The notes beneath the pieces are model-generated. The model was given only the letters and a program-made list of their open reading frames with translations, did no database searches and was not told the origin of the DNA. Made by a program: the position numbers and the translations under genes. Of a stretch of 64,000 nt of DNA, positions 42,804 through 51,944 are shown in pieces. Source of the stretch: Alphaproteobacteria bacterium (GTDB lineage: Bacteria > Pseudomonadota > Alphaproteobacteria > Caulobacterales > Parvularculaceae). Location: positions 1 to 64,000 of the forward strand of contig WGLT01000013.1 in assembly GCA_016125425.1 (NCBI GenBank). Direction: 5' to 3'. Every line of letters starts with the position of its first letter. Within the stretch, counting starts at the first letter, position 1.

Positions 42804-44114
42804 TCAACCCTTGATCGCGGCTTCCGTCGCCTCCGCGAAGATCGCAAGACCTTCGTCGAGAAGCTCGTTCGAGATCACAAGCGGCGTCAGGCAGCGAAGG
42901 CACTGCGCATAAGCGCCCGCCGTGGTGAAAATCAGACCCCGATCGCGCGCCGCCGCCTGAATCTTCCCGGCGAGTTCGCCGTTCGGCTGTTTGGGATCGC
43001 CGTCCTTGACGCATTCGACGGCGATCATGCCGCCGACCTGGCGCACGTCGCCGAAATAGCCTTTCGCGGGACCGTTCTGCAATTTCCGCCAGCTCGCCGC
43101 AACGCGTTCGCCGATTTCATTGGCGCGCTGAAGAAGATTCTCCTCCTCGAAGACTTCGAGCACCGCGAGCGCGGCCGCGCAGGCGACCGGATTGCCGCCA
43201 TAAGTGGAGCCCATGCCGCCCGGCGCAATCTTGTCCATCAGCTCAGCCTTGCCGACGAGCGCCGACAGCGGAAGTCCCGCCGCAATCGATTTGGCGACGC
43301 AGATCATGTCGGGCTCGACGCCCGCATGTTCAAAAGCGAACCATTTGCCGGTGCGGCCCATGCCCGACTGGATTTCATCGCCAATGAGCAAAATTCCATT
43401 GTCGTCGCAAATCTTGCGCAGCGCTTTCAGGAATTCAGGCGGCGCGGCGTTAAAGCCGCCCTCGCCCTGCACCGCCTCTACGATGATCGTCGCGACTTCC
43501 TCAGCTGGAATCATCGTCTTGAAAATCTGTTCCACGCCTTTGAGCGCCGTATCAAGGGAGACGCCGTGATAGGCGTCGGGGTAAGGCGCATGAAACACCG
43601 CCGGCACGAGCGGTCCGAACCCGACCTTGTAGGGCTTGGCTTTGCCGGTCAGCGTCGTCGCAAGCAGCGTGCGGCCGTGAAACGCGCCCTCAAAGGCGAT
43701 CACGCCCGGACGGCCCGTAATGCGCCGGGCGAATTTCACCGCATTCTCGACCGCTTCGGCGCCCGAATTGAACAGCGCCGTCTTCTTCGGCGTTTCGCCC
43801 GGCGCAATCCTGTTCAGCTTCTCGGCGAGTTCGACATAGACCTCATACTGAGCAATGCCGAAACTCGTATGCAAAAACGCGTCGGCCTGCTTCTTGATCG
43901 CGGCGACGACTTTTGGATGACGGTGACCGACATTGAGAACGCCAATGCCGCCGATGAAGTCGATATAACGCTTGCCTTCGACATCCCAGAGTTCGGCGCC
44001 TTCGGCGCGCGCGACATAGACGCCCGATTTCGAGGGCAGCCCGACAGGCAGCGCCGCATCCCGGCGCGCTTTCAGGCTTTCATTGCTGACGAATTCATTC
44101 TTCCCGTGATCCAT
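42804..44114 (-). CDS. gabT: 4-aminobutyrate-type class III aminotransferase
   Basis: This 436-residue fold-type I PLP enzyme transaminates gamma-aminobutyrate or related omega-amino acids with 2-oxoglutarate. PLP Lys275 is in ICVAKSIAAGLPLSALVG, and Asp246 in LLIGDEIQSGMGRTGKWFAF contacts the cofactor pyridine. ALFNSGAEAVENAVKFAR and the GAFHGRTL block are further family motifs. The N-terminus (FVSNESLKARRDAALPVGL) is close to GabT. No succinate-semialdehyde dehydrogenase gene is adjacent. The 270 bp to rcdA contain no convincing gene. Confidence 0.92.
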   Translation of the reverse strand: MDHGKNEFVSNESLKARRDAALPVGLPSKSGVYVARAEGAELWDVEGKRYIDFIGGIGVLNVGHRHPKVVAAIKKQADAFLHTSFGIAQYEVYVELAEKLNRIAPGETPKKTALFNSGAEAVENAVKFARRITGRPGVIAFEGAFHGRTLLATTLTGKAKPYKVGFGPLVPAVFHAPYPDAYHGVSLDTALKGVEQIFKTMIPAEEVATIIVEAVQGEGGFNAAPPEFLKALRKICDDNGILLIGDEIQSGMGRTGKWFAFEHAGVEPDMICVAKSIAAGLPLSALVGKAELMDKIAPGGMGSTYGGNPVACAAALAVLEVFEEENLLQRANEIGERVAASWRKLQNGPAKGYFGDVRQVGGMIAVECVKDGDPKQPNGELAGKIQAAARDRGLIFTTAGAYAQCLRCLTPLVISNELLDEGLAIFAEATEAAIKG

Positions 44115-44287
44115 GGCGTCATTCCCGACGATTATCGTTTACTGGCGGAGCTTTCCTCCCGGGCCGCCGGTCCCGTCTTCGGAGCCGCGTCTAGCACGTT
44201 CCGCACGCGCAGTGCAGGGGCGTCAACGCAACTTTTCTCAGCCATGTCCGTCATTCTGAGCAAACCTGATATCGTCCAGGCGAAAAT

Positions 44288-44719
44288 TCAGGGCGCAGGT
44301 CGACAAGCGCGGCCATTAACAAGTTCGAAATTCAGATCCGCGCCCCGCCTCTGGCGCATCCTGCTCAAAACAGCTGTCCGGATCGAGGCGCCGGCGAACG
44401 GCGATTCTGGGATTGCAGGCGCAAAAAAGCCGTTTGAGATCAAAAGAACAGGAAGCGCCGGAACCGCAAGCCTCGCGCCCTCCGATCTGACTGGGAATAA
44501 TGCGACTGCAATGACCCGCAAGGGCCAGAACGTCAACATAATCGCTTCAACAGTAACGTTCTGCGGCTTTCCCGCCGCGCCGTCCGCAATAAAGTCCGAC
44601 ATATCGCCCGCAGCGGGCGGCGCCATGCCCTCGAAGACGATCGGCATTCGCGCCCAAAACCCAAACAGCGCGCCGATAGCCAGCGTCAGGACGGCTGTCG
44701 CCGGAATTAAAGTCAGCAC
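44288..44719 (-). CDS. Small membrane protein of unknown function
   Basis: This 143-residue frame starts with GTG at 44719. It has an N-terminal hydrophobic segment (LTLIPATAVLTLAIGALFGF) and a second stretch around VTVEAIMLTFWPLRVIAVAL to VLLISNGFF. Codon usage is periodic and GC-biased at third positions in the first half, supporting translation. No family is recognised and no convincing ribosome-binding site is seen. It lies between the ThDP enzyme gene and gabT on the same strand. Moderate confidence that it is real. Confidence 0.45.
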   Translation of the reverse strand: MLTLIPATAVLTLAIGALFGFWARMPIVFEGMAPPAAGDMSDFIADGAAGKPQNVTVEAIMLTFWPLRVIAVALFPVRSEGARLAVPALPVLLISNGFFAPAIPESPFAGASIRTAVLSRMRQRRGADLNFELVNGRACRPAP

Positions 44720-44882
44720 AAGAACCGTATTAAGCCCTCACACGGCTTCAAATCGCCGTTTCGACGCTGACATGACGAGCCGTGTCGAAGGCGCTGTTAA
44801 GCCGCTTCTTCTTATTTGGCAGGCGCCGGAGGTCGGCGGGCGCTTGATCCTTCAATACCGGAAATCCGCCGATCAGTCCGCC

Positions 44883-46529
44883 TCAACGAGGCGCCAGCCT
44901 TCTGCCCGGCGCGATTTCATTCGCCGACGTCTTAAGATCGATGACCGCCGGCTTGCCGGAGGCGCGCGCCTCTTCAAAAACCGCGGGAAAATCCTCTGTC
45001 TTCGTCACCGTCGCGCCGAAGGCGCCGAAAGAGCGAGCGAACGCGGCGAAGTCCGGATTGACGAGCCCCGTTCCGGAAACGCGTCCCGGATATTGCCGCT
45101 CCTGATGCATACGGATCGTTCCGTAAGTTCCGTTATTCGATACGAGGACAATCACCGGCAGCTCGTATTGCACGGCTGTCGCAAGCTCGGACGCCGCCAT
45201 CATGAAGCAGCCGTCGCCGGCGGCGCAGATAACTTCTCGCTCCGGCATAACGGCCTTGGCGGCGAGAGCGGCCGGAAATCCGTAGCCCATCGCGCCGGAG
45301 GTCGGCGCGAGCTGCGTCCTGAATTCCTTATGTCTGTAGAAACGATGCAGCCAGCCGGCGTAGTTCCCCGCACCATTGCACATGATTGTGTCCGCCGGGA
45401 GGTTTTTGTCGAGCCAGCAAAAGACCTCCGAAAGATTGACGCCTTCCTTGACCTCGATTGGTTTCGAAAAATCCTCGAATTCCTGATGCGCCATATAGGC
45501 TTGTTGCAGCCAGCCTTCGTCAAGCGTCCAGCTTTCGGCGGCGAGCGCGCGCGCCATCGCTTCAGGCGCGGCGTTGATCGCAAGCATCGGCGTGTAAACG
45601 CGGCCGAGCTCTTCAGCGCCAGAATGAATATGGACGAGCGGCTGACGCGCGAGCGGCGGCTGAAGCAGCGTATAGCCCGACGTCGTCATTTCGCCGAGGC
45701 GCGGCCCGAAGGCGATGACAAGATCGGACCTACGCACGCGCTCGGCGAGTCTCGGGTTGGGGGCAATACCAAGATCGCCCGCATATTGCGGGTGAAGGTT
45801 GTCGAAAAGATCTTTGCAGCGGAAAGAGGCGCCGACCGGGAGACCCGTCGCCTCGACAAAGGTCTGAAGATCGCGCACCGCGTCGGCCGACCAGCCGCCG
45901 CCGCCGACAAGAAGGAAGGGCCGCTCCGCGCCGCCCAACATTTCACGAAGCTCCTCGAGCGCGCGCTCGTCGGGCGCCGGCAAAGCGCGTTGCGCCGGCG
46001 GAAGCGTTTCCGCCTCAACCTCTTCGGTCAGCATGTCTTCCGGAAGAGCGAGCACGACCGGACCCGGCCTGCCATTAATCGCTGTCGCGAAGGCGCGATT
46101 CACATATTCCCCGGCGCGTTCGGCGACATCGATCTCCGCCGCCCATTTTGCGACGGCGCCGAACATGCGGCGATAGTCGATCTCCTGAAAAGCCTCGCGG
46201 TCGAGCTGATCTCTCGCGACCTGCCCGACAAACATGATCATCGGCGTCGAATCCTGAAACGCAGTGTGCACGCCGACGGATCCTTGCGTCGCGCCCGGCC
46301 CCCTTGTCACCATGACGACGCCGGGCCGTCCGGTAAGCTTGCCGAACGCCTCCGCCATGTTCGACGCAGAGGCTTCGTGCCGGCAGGCGATCAATTTGAT
46401 CCGATCACGGACGTCATAGAGCGCATCCAGAACGGCGAGATAGCTCTCTCCCGGAACGCAGAAAACATGCGTGACGCCGTTCATCACGAGCGCGTCGACG
46501 ATATGGCGGGCGGCGGTTTTTCGTGTCAT
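44883..46529 (-). CDS. Thiamine diphosphate-dependent enzyme (acetolactate synthase-like)
   Basis: This 548-residue protein is of the POX/ALS superfamily. The catalytic Glu52 is in CRHEASASNMAEAFGKLTGR, and the N-terminal pyrimidine domain starts THVFCVPGESYLAVLDALYD. The central domain includes PFLLVGGGGWSADA. The ThDP-Mg motif is AAGDGCFMMAASELATAVQY with VLVSNNGTYG. It is not a standard IlvB, because no IlvH partner is adjacent and the protein is shorter than catabolic ALS with fixed quinone motifs. Possible roles are glyoxylate carboligase-like or an unassigned 2-oxo-acid decarboxylase or ligase. It is divergent from the dioxygenase gene. Confidence 0.85.
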   Translation of the reverse strand: MTRKTAARHIVDALVMNGVTHVFCVPGESYLAVLDALYDVRDRIKLIACRHEASASNMAEAFGKLTGRPGVVMVTRGPGATQGSVGVHTAFQDSTPMIMFVGQVARDQLDREAFQEIDYRRMFGAVAKWAAEIDVAERAGEYVNRAFATAINGRPGPVVLALPEDMLTEEVEAETLPPAQRALPAPDERALEELREMLGGAERPFLLVGGGGWSADAVRDLQTFVEATGLPVGASFRCKDLFDNLHPQYAGDLGIAPNPRLAERVRRSDLVIAFGPRLGEMTTSGYTLLQPPLARQPLVHIHSGAEELGRVYTPMLAINAAPEAMARALAAESWTLDEGWLQQAYMAHQEFEDFSKPIEVKEGVNLSEVFCWLDKNLPADTIMCNGAGNYAGWLHRFYRHKEFRTQLAPTSGAMGYGFPAALAAKAVMPEREVICAAGDGCFMMAASELATAVQYELPVIVLVSNNGTYGTIRMHQERQYPGRVSGTGLVNPDFAAFARSFGAFGATVTKTEDFPAVFEEARASGKPAVIDLKTSANEIAPGRRLAPR

Positions 46530-46651
46530 GCGGCGTTGCTAGCGCGCCCGGGAGGGCCCGGTCAATCAGCGCAGGCGCAGGCGCAGACTCCGGCCATGGC
46601 GAAGACAGGCCCAATTGGTGTAAGCAGAGCGCAACGCGGGATGGTTTGAAA

Positions 46652-47599
46652 ATGACGAGAAAATACGACCGGGTTCCGGAGCTTTCCCTCAAGGCCTTGA
46701 CTGAAGGCTCGCCCGAGACCCGCGCCGAATTCGAAGCGGCGCTGATGGAGGGATTCAGGCAATTCGGGTTCATTATCCTAAAAGACCACAGAGTGAGCCG
46801 CGACCTTTTGCGCCGCGCCTATGCGCTCGCCGCCGAGTTCTTCGCTCTGCCCGAAGCCGAAAAGCTTCGCTATGTCGCCGGGGTCGACGGCCAACGCGGT
46901 TATACGCCCTTCGGGCGCGAACACGCCAAAAACGCAAAGGTCGGCGATCTCAAGGAGTTCTGGCATATCGGCCGGGAATTTGAGCCCGGCTCGCCCCTCG
47001 CCGACACCTACCCCGCCAATGTCTGGCCGCATCGCCCGGACGGCTTCCGCGAAACATTCCTCGCGCTCTACGACGCGCTCGAAGAGGCGGGGCTTTCCAT
47101 GCTCGAAGCATTGGAGCCGTCGCTCGATGCGCCGCGCGATTACTTCCGCAACATGGCGACGAACGGCAATTCGATCCTGAGGCTTCTCCACTACCCGCCC
47201 GTGCCCGACGGCGCGGACCCGGAAGCTGTGCGCGCCGCCGCGCATGAGGACATCAACCTGATTACTATCCTCGTCGCGGCGAACGGCGCGGGTCTGGAGC
47301 TTCTCACGCGCGAAGGCGAATGGCTCCCGGTCGAAACCAGTCCGGACAATTTGATCGTCGACGCCGGCGACATGCTGGCGCGCGCCACGAATGATGTCAT
47401 TCCCGCAACAACGCATCGCGTCGTTAATCCGAAGGGCCCGAATGTCTCGCGTTATTCGATGCCCTTCTTTATGCATCCTCATTCGCAGGCGGTGCTTGAA
47501 TGCATTCCGAGCTGCAGAGGCGAGGGCGCAAAATACCCTCCGATTACGGCGGACGCATTCCTGAAAGAGCGCCTTAAAGAGATTGGACTGGCGGGATAG
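46652..47599 (+). CDS. Isopenicillin N synthase-like 2-oxoglutarate/Fe(II) oxygenase
   Basis: This 315-residue protein is of the IPNS/2OG-Fe(II) oxygenase superfamily. The iron triad is His198-x-Asp200 (AAHEDINLITIL) and His255 (TTHRVVNP), and the RYS motif at 267-269 would anchor 2-oxoglutarate. The N-terminal DIOX_N region includes FGFIILKDHRVSRDLLRRAY and GQRGYTPFGREHAK. It is divergent from the ThDP enzyme and 5 bp upstream of the flavoprotein gene, so these two form a likely unit. Plausible reactions are hydroxylation or ring closure of a small molecule; the substrate is not inferable. Confidence 0.88.
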   Translation: MTRKYDRVPELSLKALTEGSPETRAEFEAALMEGFRQFGFIILKDHRVSRDLLRRAYALAAEFFALPEAEKLRYVAGVDGQRGYTPFGREHAKNAKVGDLKEFWHIGREFEPGSPLADTYPANVWPHRPDGFRETFLALYDALEEAGLSMLEALEPSLDAPRDYFRNMATNGNSILRLLHYPPVPDGADPEAVRAAAHEDINLITILVAANGAGLELLTREGEWLPVETSPDNLIVDAGDMLARATNDVIPATTHRVVNPKGPNVSRYSMPFFMHPHSQAVLECIPSCRGEGAKYPPITADAFLKERLKEIGLAG

Positions 47600-47604
47600 A
47601 GAAC

Positions 47605-49224
47605 ATGACCGAAACAAACACTCCCGATGTCATCATCATCGGCGCGGGCCATAACGGCCTCGTCTGCGCCTGTTATCTCGCGGCGGCCGGCCTGAAAACG
47701 CATGTCGTCGAGCGACGGAGCGTCGTCGGCGGCGCGGCCGTGACGGAGGAATTCCATCCGGGCTTCAGAAATTCGACCGCAAGCTACACGGTCAGCCTCC
47801 TGAACCCGAAGGTCATAAAGGACCTCGACCTCTACAATAACGGCCTCAAGGTGGTCGAGCGCGACATCTCGAATTTCTGGCCCCTCGGCGCCGAACAAGG
47901 GGCGTATCTGAAGCTCACTTTCGATCAGGCGCGCAACAAGGAAGAGTTCGCGCGCATTTCGAAAAAAGACGCCGAGGCCCTGCCCGCTTATTACGATGCG
48001 ATCGATGAAGCGGCGGAAGTCCTGCGCGGTCTTGTGCTTGAAATCCCGCCCAATCTTGGCGGCGGCCTGTCCGATATATGGCGCGCGATGAAGACCGGCA
48101 ACCGGATTCGCGCCCTGAAAACCAAAGGCCAGCGCCTCGTTATCGACCTCTTTACGAAGTCCGCCGCCGAATTCCTGAAAGGATATTTTGAGCATCCCTC
48201 TATCATCGGCGCTTTCGCCTTTGACGGCATTGTCGGCGCCTACGCCTCGCCCTATGCGGCGGGTACGGCCTATGTGCTACTTCACCACGTCTTCGGCGAG
48301 GTGAATGGCAAGAAGGGCCGATGGGGTCATGCGATCGGCGGCATGGGCGCGATAACGGCGGCGATGCGGCGCGTCGCCGAAGCGCGCGGCGTCACCGTGA
48401 CGACGGACGCGCCCGTCGCGGCTGTCCTGATCGAAAACGGGCGCGCCGCGGGGGTTAAACTCGAAAACGGAGAAATCGTGCGGGCGCGCGCCGTCGCTGC
48501 GAATGTCAATCCGAAACTGCTCCTGACGAAGCTCATCGGCGCCGACGCTCTTGCGGCGGACTTCCGAAAGCGGATGGAGAACTATGTTTGCGGCTCCGGC
48601 ACGTTCCGTATGAATGTCGCGCTGTCGGAACTGCCGCAGTTTTCCTGTCTGCCGACCGACGGCCCCGGCGAGCATCACCGCTCCGGAATCGTCATCGGGC
48701 CAACAGTCGATTATCTCGACCGCGCCTGGCTCGACGCAAAAATCCACGGTTGGTCCAAAGAACCAATCGTCGAGATGCTGATCCCGTCGACCATGGATGA
48801 CAGCCTTGCGCCCGAAGGCAAACATGTCGCGAGCCTGTTCTGCCAGCAATTCGCGCCGGAACTCCCCGACGGAGCAAGCTGGGACGACAAGCGCGAGGCG
48901 GCCGCCGAGACGATCATCGAAACGGTGACGAAATATGCGCCGAACTTCAAAGCGAGCATTATCGCCAAACAGATTCATTCGCCGCTTGATCTCGAACGCA
49001 AATTCGGCCTCGTCGGCGGCGACATCATGCATGGGCGGCTGTCGCTCGATCAGATGTTCTCGACGCGGCCGCAGCCTGGCTATGCCGACTATCGGATGCC
49101 AGTGAAAGGCCTTTATCTGTGCGGCTCCGGCGCGCATCCGGGCGGCGGAGTCACGGGTGCGCCAGGACACAACGCGGCCAAAGTGATCATCAGCGATTTC
49201 CGGGCGCGGCGCATGCCGGGTTAA
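47605..49224 (+). CDS. CrtI/PYROXD2-like FAD-dependent oxidoreductase
   Basis: This 539-residue flavoprotein has an N-terminal dinucleotide fold VIIIGAGHNGLVCACYLAAA (about 10-29) followed by THVVERRSVVGGAAVTEEF. The FAD-binding C-terminal motif is GLYLCGSGAHPGGGVTGAPG. A middle region with FDGIVGAYASPYAAGTAYVL and WGHAIGGMGAITAAMRRVAE matches the PYROXD2 branch of the phytoene desaturase family. Such proteins oxidise alicyclic or polyene substrates, but most members are uncharacterised. Start ATG is 5 bp after the dioxygenase stop. Its TAA shares bases with the stop of the convergent metalloprotease. Confidence 0.9.
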   Translation: MTETNTPDVIIIGAGHNGLVCACYLAAAGLKTHVVERRSVVGGAAVTEEFHPGFRNSTASYTVSLLNPKVIKDLDLYNNGLKVVERDISNFWPLGAEQGAYLKLTFDQARNKEEFARISKKDAEALPAYYDAIDEAAEVLRGLVLEIPPNLGGGLSDIWRAMKTGNRIRALKTKGQRLVIDLFTKSAAEFLKGYFEHPSIIGAFAFDGIVGAYASPYAAGTAYVLLHHVFGEVNGKKGRWGHAIGGMGAITAAMRRVAEARGVTVTTDAPVAAVLIENGRAAGVKLENGEIVRARAVAANVNPKLLLTKLIGADALAADFRKRMENYVCGSGTFRMNVALSELPQFSCLPTDGPGEHHRSGIVIGPTVDYLDRAWLDAKIHGWSKEPIVEMLIPSTMDDSLAPEGKHVASLFCQQFAPELPDGASWDDKREAAAETIIETVTKYAPNFKASIIAKQIHSPLDLERKFGLVGGDIMHGRLSLDQMFSTRPQPGYADYRMPVKGLYLCGSGAHPGGGVTGAPGHNAAKVIISDFRARRMPG

Positions 49225-51782
49225 CGCCCGGCATCAAGAACATCGCAGAACCAACAGTCCTCTTTCGAGCCGGAGCCGATCGGGCTTCCCGGAGGAACGC
49301 TCGCCTGAGGCGCGACTGGCGCGCGCGCCGGCGCGGGCGCGGCAAGATGCGCGTCGATCATAGAGGCGAGCATCGCGCGTTCGGCCGCATCAGCACGATC
49401 GCCCGCGGGCGCGGAAAGCCTCGCGCGCAACGCCCTCAAATAGGCGTCTGTGCGGACGATGACCGCGGGCGAAGCCGTCGCGCCGCCCGAAGCGGAAACG
49501 AAAAGCGACGCGGCCTGCGATTCCCCGCCTGAAGCCCCGCCGCCGGCGATATCGATCAGCATTGAGACGAAACGGGTCTGCAAACGGCGCGCGATCTCGG
49601 CCTCGCGTGAAGTCGGCGCCGGCGCAAACAGGCGCGCCTCAATCGCACGCAGCACGTCCTCATAACGCAGCGCCCCCGGATCGCGACGTTCCGTTTCAAT
49701 CAGCCGCGCCGCGCGCGCCGGATGAAGCAGCGCCGTCAAGCTTTCTGTTCCCGCCGCATCGGCGGCGCTCAGAAGATCGAACATTGCGCCCGTATCGCTG
49801 CCGAACAACTCCGGGCGCTCGAGGCCCGGTCCGAACGAGGCGAGCTTCGGCGTCAGCAAATCGAGCGTCGCATCAGGAAGATCAAGCGCGGCGGGATCGA
49901 GCGTGGCGACGATCGCCTCCAGCGCGGCGCGCTGGCGGTCGGCCGGAACCGGCGCGCCCGCGGCCAGGGGATCGCCCTTTTCCGCATATCGGAAGTCGTA
50001 ACCGCCGATCGATTTCGCCGCCGCATCGACTTCATAGCGATGATAGAGATAGATCGGCGTTAAAATCGCCCGCAGGTCCGATATTGGTTGGCCCGCCTTA
50101 AGCGAGCGCGTTCCGAAATTTCGGAGCGCAATCTCGCGCACGCGCATCGTTTGTTTGAGCGCTGCGATCGGATCGTCGCCATTGTCCCAGACAGCGCCGT
50201 AAGGGTTCGCCGTTGCGACGCTTCGCGCCTCATTATCATCCACGAAGCGAAGGCCGGACGCATAGGCGTCATTAACGATCTTGTTGAGCGCGGCTTTCTC
50301 GTCCGTCCCCTTAGGAAATTCGGAGTAAAGCCATTTGACCATGACTTTGTCCCATTCGCCGACGCCGACAGCATAAGCATGAGAAAAGTCGAGCTTTCCG
50401 TCGGCGCCGACTCGTACATCCGGCGCCGGATAATCCATCACCGAAGCGCGCCCGTTCGTGCTCGCCGCGAAGTTGTGCGCAAAGCCGAGCGTATGTCCGA
50501 CTTCATGCGCGCCGAGTTGGCGGATGCGCGCAAGGGCAAGTTCATTCGGATCGTCTGGCGCGCCGCTCCCTGTTTTGTCAGCGCCCTCAAGCCCTTCGAA
50601 GATCATGCGATCCTGCCGCACGCGCTGGCTTCCTAGCACGACATGCGCTTTGATCATCTCGCCGGTTCTCGGATCCGACACGCCGCCGCCATAGGACCAG
50701 CCGCGCGTTTGCCGATGCGTCCATTCGACGACGTTATAGCGGACGTCCATCGGGCTCGCGCCCTCCGGCAGGATTTTCACGATGAAGGCGTTCTCAAACC
50801 CGGCCGCCTTGAACGCATCGGCCCACCATGAAACGCCTTCCTTCAACGCCGAACGGATCGGCTCAGGCGCAGCGTTGTCGATATAGAAGACAATCGGCTT
50901 TTTGACCGGGCTCGACGGCGCGTTCGGATCGATTTTTTCCAGCCGAAACCGGCGCGCAAATCGATTGATGATCGGGTCCGAAAGTTCAGCGCCGAAGTCG
51001 TAATAGGGCACGTCGATGTCGGCAATGCGCGGATCGAAGGTGCGCGTTTTGTAGCCGTCATCCGGCAGCCGCACGAATGAATGGTGCTGAATCAGCGTGA
51101 AGACGCGTCCGTTCGCCGCCGTCGCCGCAACTTCGCTTCCCGCCTTGTCGCTGGTCAACGTCACATAGGCGTCCATCTCGACATTGTCGGGAAAAACAAG
51201 CACCGACCTGTAATCCGGGAAGCTCCGATCCTTGTCGATAGCGTAGTCGCCCTGCCCGCCCTGCTTGAGAATGCCGCGGATGTCGAGCGTGTCGCTCGTC
51301 AAGAAACTCGAAATGTCGATCACGACGCCCGCATCGCTCTCGCTTACGATGTCGCCCGACCATAAAAACGACCGTGCGAACGAATCTCGCACGGCGCGCT
51401 TTTCATCGGGGTTGTTCGTTGTCGCGCGGTAATTCCAGTTTTCCTGTTCGATGACGACCTTCGGGCCGATCTTGCGGAAATCGATGATGCGGCCGTCATC
51501 CGCGAGTCCCCGGTCAAGTCCGACTGGATTTGAGCCCAACCCGGCTGTCAGCCCAGTCGCGTAGATCGCCCGCAACATCAGGCCGTCTTTGTCCGGGGCG
51601 GGAAGCGTGACGAGCAGCTTTCCGCTTTTTGCGTCGGCCTCAGCCTTGAAAAATCCCGCCCCGTCTTCATGATCCGTCTGCTGGCCGGCCGGGCTCGGCG
51701 GGGCGGCCGCCTCTGACTCCTTGTGGGGCGAACAGGACGCAGCGAGCGCGAGACAGGCTGCGACGAGCGCGAGACGGATCAT
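49221..51782 (-). CDS. Zinc metalloprotease lipoprotein (DUF5117/DUF4953 type)
   Basis: This 853-residue protein has a lipoprotein signal peptide with lipobox ending at Cys17 (LAAS-C). The extended zinc-binding motif is HEVGHTLGFAHNF: His426, Glu427, His430, with His436 as third ligand. It is flanked by VLGSQRVRQDRMIFEGLEG and ASVMDYPAPDV, the MDYP Met-turn. The N-terminal DUF5117-like region includes ENWNYRATTNNPDEKRAV and the SFARSFLWSG block. These large metzincin-type enzymes are exported and probably degrade peptides. ATG 51782 gives the signal peptide; an in-frame start 12 codons earlier lacks it. Convergent with the flavoprotein gene. Confidence 0.9.
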   Translation of the reverse strand: MIRLALVAACLALAASCSPHKESEAAAPPSPAGQQTDHEDGAGFFKAEADAKSGKLLVTLPAPDKDGLMLRAIYATGLTAGLGSNPVGLDRGLADDGRIIDFRKIGPKVVIEQENWNYRATTNNPDEKRAVRDSFARSFLWSGDIVSESDAGVVIDISSFLTSDTLDIRGILKQGGQGDYAIDKDRSFPDYRSVLVFPDNVEMDAYVTLTSDKAGSEVAATAANGRVFTLIQHHSFVRLPDDGYKTRTFDPRIADIDVPYYDFGAELSDPIINRFARRFRLEKIDPNAPSSPVKKPIVFYIDNAAPEPIRSALKEGVSWWADAFKAAGFENAFIVKILPEGASPMDVRYNVVEWTHRQTRGWSYGGGVSDPRTGEMIKAHVVLGSQRVRQDRMIFEGLEGADKTGSGAPDDPNELALARIRQLGAHEVGHTLGFAHNFAASTNGRASVMDYPAPDVRVGADGKLDFSHAYAVGVGEWDKVMVKWLYSEFPKGTDEKAALNKIVNDAYASGLRFVDDNEARSVATANPYGAVWDNGDDPIAALKQTMRVREIALRNFGTRSLKAGQPISDLRAILTPIYLYHRYEVDAAAKSIGGYDFRYAEKGDPLAAGAPVPADRQRAALEAIVATLDPAALDLPDATLDLLTPKLASFGPGLERPELFGSDTGAMFDLLSAADAAGTESLTALLHPARAARLIETERRDPGALRYEDVLRAIEARLFAPAPTSREAEIARRLQTRFVSMLIDIAGGGASGGESQAASLFVSASGGATASPAVIVRTDAYLRALRARLSAPAGDRADAAERAMLASMIDAHLAAPAPARAPVAPQASVPPGSPIGSGSKEDCWFCDVLDAGR

Positions 51783-51944
51783 GAAATGCCCCCGATCGGC
51801 TTTAAGACGGCCCGGCACTTTGACGAATGTCCGGCGTCAAGGCAAACGCGAACTGCCGCGTCTCGTTGCCGCCATTCTCGGGCATTCTTATATTGGGCCT
51901 GTCCAGCGGAGGCGTCTTGTCTCCCGATGATGCGAGGAAGACGC

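Noticed and set aside
42632-42847. A leftward 71-codon Arg-rich frame upstream of rcdA.
   Set aside because: It overlaps the end of gabT in another frame and has no homology-like pattern or start signal.
40581-46649. A continuous rightward open frame of about 2,000 codons.
   Set aside because: It is antisense to tRNA-Arg, the NDUFS4-like gene, eda, rcdA, gabT and the ThDP enzyme, all with clear family motifs. High GC in those genes leaves the opposite frame free of stops. It shows no domain of its own and includes the translation typical of an antisense tRNA.
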